Assembly: GCA_046484625.1 (NCBI GenBank)
Contig: JAWOIO010000085.1
Coordinates: 1 to 5,817, forward strand
Direction: 5' to 3'
From: DASUAO01 sp046484625
GTDB lineage: Bacteria > Actinomycetota > Acidimicrobiia > IMCC26256 > PALSA-555
Length of the DNA: 5,817 nt
The notes under the pieces are model-generated. The model was not told the origin of the DNA. It ran no database searches and saw only the letters and a program-made list of their open reading frames with translations. Both the position numbers and the translations under genes were made by a program. This document shows, one piece after another, positions 4,900-5,817 of this stretch. The stretch's first letter is position 1. Every line of letters starts with the position of its first letter.

Positions 4900-5047
4900 G
4901 CGATGCCGGGGAACTCGTCTCGATCAGGGCCCCCGGGTAGGGCGAACCCAGACCTCCGCGCGCTCGAACTGAAGAAGCCGACGCGGAACGCGGCCCAGCC
5001 CACTGGCCCCGTCGATGCCGGTCTCCACCCCTACCGATGCTCCCATG

Positions 5048-5200
5048 TCATGCGGCGAGCTCCGCGCTCGACGTTGAGGTTGCGGTGTCGGCGCGGAGTG
5101 CTCGGTAGACCACGTCGGAGAGCCGTCTGCGCAGTGCTCGGAGCGCTTCCTTCTTGGTGTTGCCGGCGGCGATACGTCGGTCGAAGTAGCGCCGGCTCGA
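5048..5200 (-). pseudogene. IS110-family transposase, C-terminal remnant
   Basis: The minus strand from about 5200 to TGA at 5048-5050 encodes RRYFDRRIAAGNTKKEALRA followed by LRRRLSDVVYRALRAD and a short tail to AELAA. The Y-x-x-R-x-x-x-G-x-x-x-x-E-A-L-R-x-L-x-R-x-x-S-x-x-V-Y-R pattern is the usual C-terminal end of IS110-type (IS116/IS110/IS902) transposases. Upstream of about 5200 the similarity fades, and the frame hits a stop at 5258-5260. The RuvC-like domain and the catalytic serine region are missing, so this is a dead remnant. It points opposite to the intact transposase start at 5530, so it is a different copy. The 148 bases between it and the stop at 4899 (4900-5047) show no gene. 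Confidence 0.6.
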
Positions 5201-5343
5201 CCCCAGCGGCGAGCCACCCGCGCGATCACTCAGACATCCGCGTAGGTCTCGACGAGTTCAGGTCCTGGCCAGACGACCTCGGCACGGGCGATCTTCACGC
5301 CGGTGCCTCATTGGTCGAGTATGTGAGGGCAGGTCGTGTTGGC

Positions 5344-5465
5344 CTGTTCGTCGGGAACGGCGAGGGACGGCCTCGATGTCTTGCCACGTGATGGCCTGTT
5401 TGAGTTGGTCGCCCTCGTCGTTGCCGGACCGCGTGATCGGCACAAGAGACCCGCCCTTCGAGGGC
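5344..5465 (+). ncRNA. Candidate bridge RNA (structured leader of IS110 transposase)
   Basis: Some IS110-type elements transcribe a structured RNA from the non-coding end before the transposase; the enzyme uses its loops to pair with donor and target DNA. Here the leader holds four hairpins in a row: 5344-5360 (GTTC-GTCGG-GAAC plus two outer pairs), 5383-5395 (GCCA-CGTGA-TGGC), 5422-5442 (TGCCG with CGGCA, 11-base loop) and 5453-5465 (GCCCT-TCG-AGGGC). TGGCCTGTT also occurs twice (5340-5348 and 5392-5400). GC-rich DNA forms hairpins easily and the family's consensus structure cannot be tested by eye, so the call rests mainly on position. Confidence 0.35.
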
Positions 5466-5517
5466 CGAACAATGAGGAACCGACGGTCGGCCCGGCTCCA
5501 GCGGCGATGTCCGACTT

Positions 5518-5523
5518 GGAGGT
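5518..5523 (+). promoter_or_regulatory. Ribosome binding site fixing the GTG start at 5530
   Basis: GGAGGT lies six bases before GTG 5530, an almost ideal Shine-Dalgarno sequence and spacing. A TAG stop at 5527-5529 is in frame directly before the GTG, so no earlier start is possible. Confidence 0.75.
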
Positions 5524-5529
5524 CAATAG

Positions 5530-5817
5530 GTGTTCTGCGGATGGGACTGGGGTTCGACACATCACGGCGTGTGCGTGATCGACGATGACGGCATGGTCGT
5601 TCGACGTTGGCTGGTCAAACACAGCGATGCTGAGCTCGCACGGCTCTTCGGTGAGCTTGGGGAGCTCGGCGAGCCTCGAGGTTTGCCGGTCGCGATCGAG
5701 CGCGGTGAGGGGCTGATCGTCGGGCTGATCGCCAGCGCAGGGCATCCGGTGTTGATGGTCGAACCGGCGGCGTTCAAAGCGGCACGACCTCGGTGGGGTT
5801 CGGCGGGTGCGAAGTCG
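5530..5817 (+). CDS. IS110-family transposase, N-terminal part (3' end outside window)
   Basis: This is the first 96 codons of a DEDD (RuvC-like) recombinase of the IS110 family. The product starts VFCGWDWGSTHHGVCVIDDD, where D6 in the W-D-W-G-S-T-H-H block is the first catalytic acid. It continues GMVVRRWLVKHSDAELARLF, and LPVAIERGEGLIVGLI holds the second acid (E57). HPVLMVEPAAFKAARPRWGS and AGAKS lead to the point where the third and fourth acids would be expected (family pattern K-S-D-x-x-D), just past the window edge. The frame is intact and has a strong ribosome binding site, unlike the decayed genes to its left, which suggests a recent insertion. It has no window neighbour in the same transcript apart from its own structured leader. 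Confidence 0.85.
   Translation, partial: MFCGWDWGSTHHGVCVIDDDGMVVRRWLVKHSDAELARLFGELGELGEPRGLPVAIERGEGLIVGLIASAGHPVLMVEPAAFKAARPRWGSAGAKS

Larger units (their letters stand above)
5226..5817 (+). mobile_element. IS110-family insertion sequence, left part (right end outside window)
   Basis: The transposase start at 5530 and its long non-coding leader mark the left part of an IS110-type element. Its exact left end cannot be read. The estimate rests on where the older, opposite transposase remnant stops making sense (about 5200-5260). IS110 elements usually lack terminal inverted repeats and make little or no target duplication, so no such marks were expected. The 5226-5529 leader contains no convincing protein gene. 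Confidence 0.45.

Noticed and set aside
5230..5298. Minus-strand 22-codon frame starting VKIARAEVVWPGPELVETYADV-like at GTG 5298
   Set aside because: It has a possible GAGG upstream and reasonable composition, but it is too short and matches nothing I recognise. It falls in the expected left end of the IS110 element.
4903..5391. Plus-strand frame of 162 codons between the putative toxin and the IS110 leader
   Set aside because: It runs antisense through the IS110 C-terminal remnant and has a Arg/Pro/Ser-rich product without motifs.
1..5817. CRISPR array or other regularly spaced repeats
   Set aside because: All repeats seen are single pairs or irregular short motifs; none shows several equal repeats with uniform spacers.

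Overview
The window is GC-rich throughout, with actinobacterial-style codon use and several GTG/TTG starts. The protein families (C-terminal SCP2-like alkyl sulfatase, SulP transporter, AbrB-type antitoxin, IS110 transposase) fit a high-GC actinomycete. No lineage marker is present, so a narrower assignment would be a guess.

Left part (1-2210) is orderly metabolic sequence: the end of an alkyl-sulfatase gene on the plus strand faces a complete SulP anion transporter on the minus strand, with a short GC-rich hairpin between the convergent stops.

The middle (2211-2717) has no protein gene but carries the clearest structural clue in the window. It holds the 3' half of a tRNA-Arg(CCU), from the anticodon loop to the discriminator base, without its 5' half. 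Just to its left lie short direct repeats that look like integrase arm sites. Together they look like the distal attachment site of an element integrated in a tRNA-Arg gene. By the usual geometry, the integrated DNA would be the left part and the original chromosome the right part.

The right part (2718-5817) is a patchwork of small and broken genes: a four-helix membrane protein; a ribbon-helix-helix antitoxin overlapping a Doc toxin that has lost its Fic active-site segment by an internal in-frame deletion; a start-less C-terminal fragment of a probable LuxR/ATPase-type regulator; a second copy of the antitoxin's last 33 bases; an AbrB-type antitoxin overlapping a divergent, possibly PIN-like partner; a minus-strand remnant of an IS110 transposase; and the start of a fresh IS110-family transposase running off the right edge, with a good ribosome binding site and a hairpin-rich leader that could be its bridge RNA.

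The right part therefore reads as a toxin-antitoxin and insertion-sequence graveyard next to a tRNA integration hot spot. The most informative items are the tRNA-derived att site, the active-site deletion in Doc, and the structured leader of the IS110 transposase.
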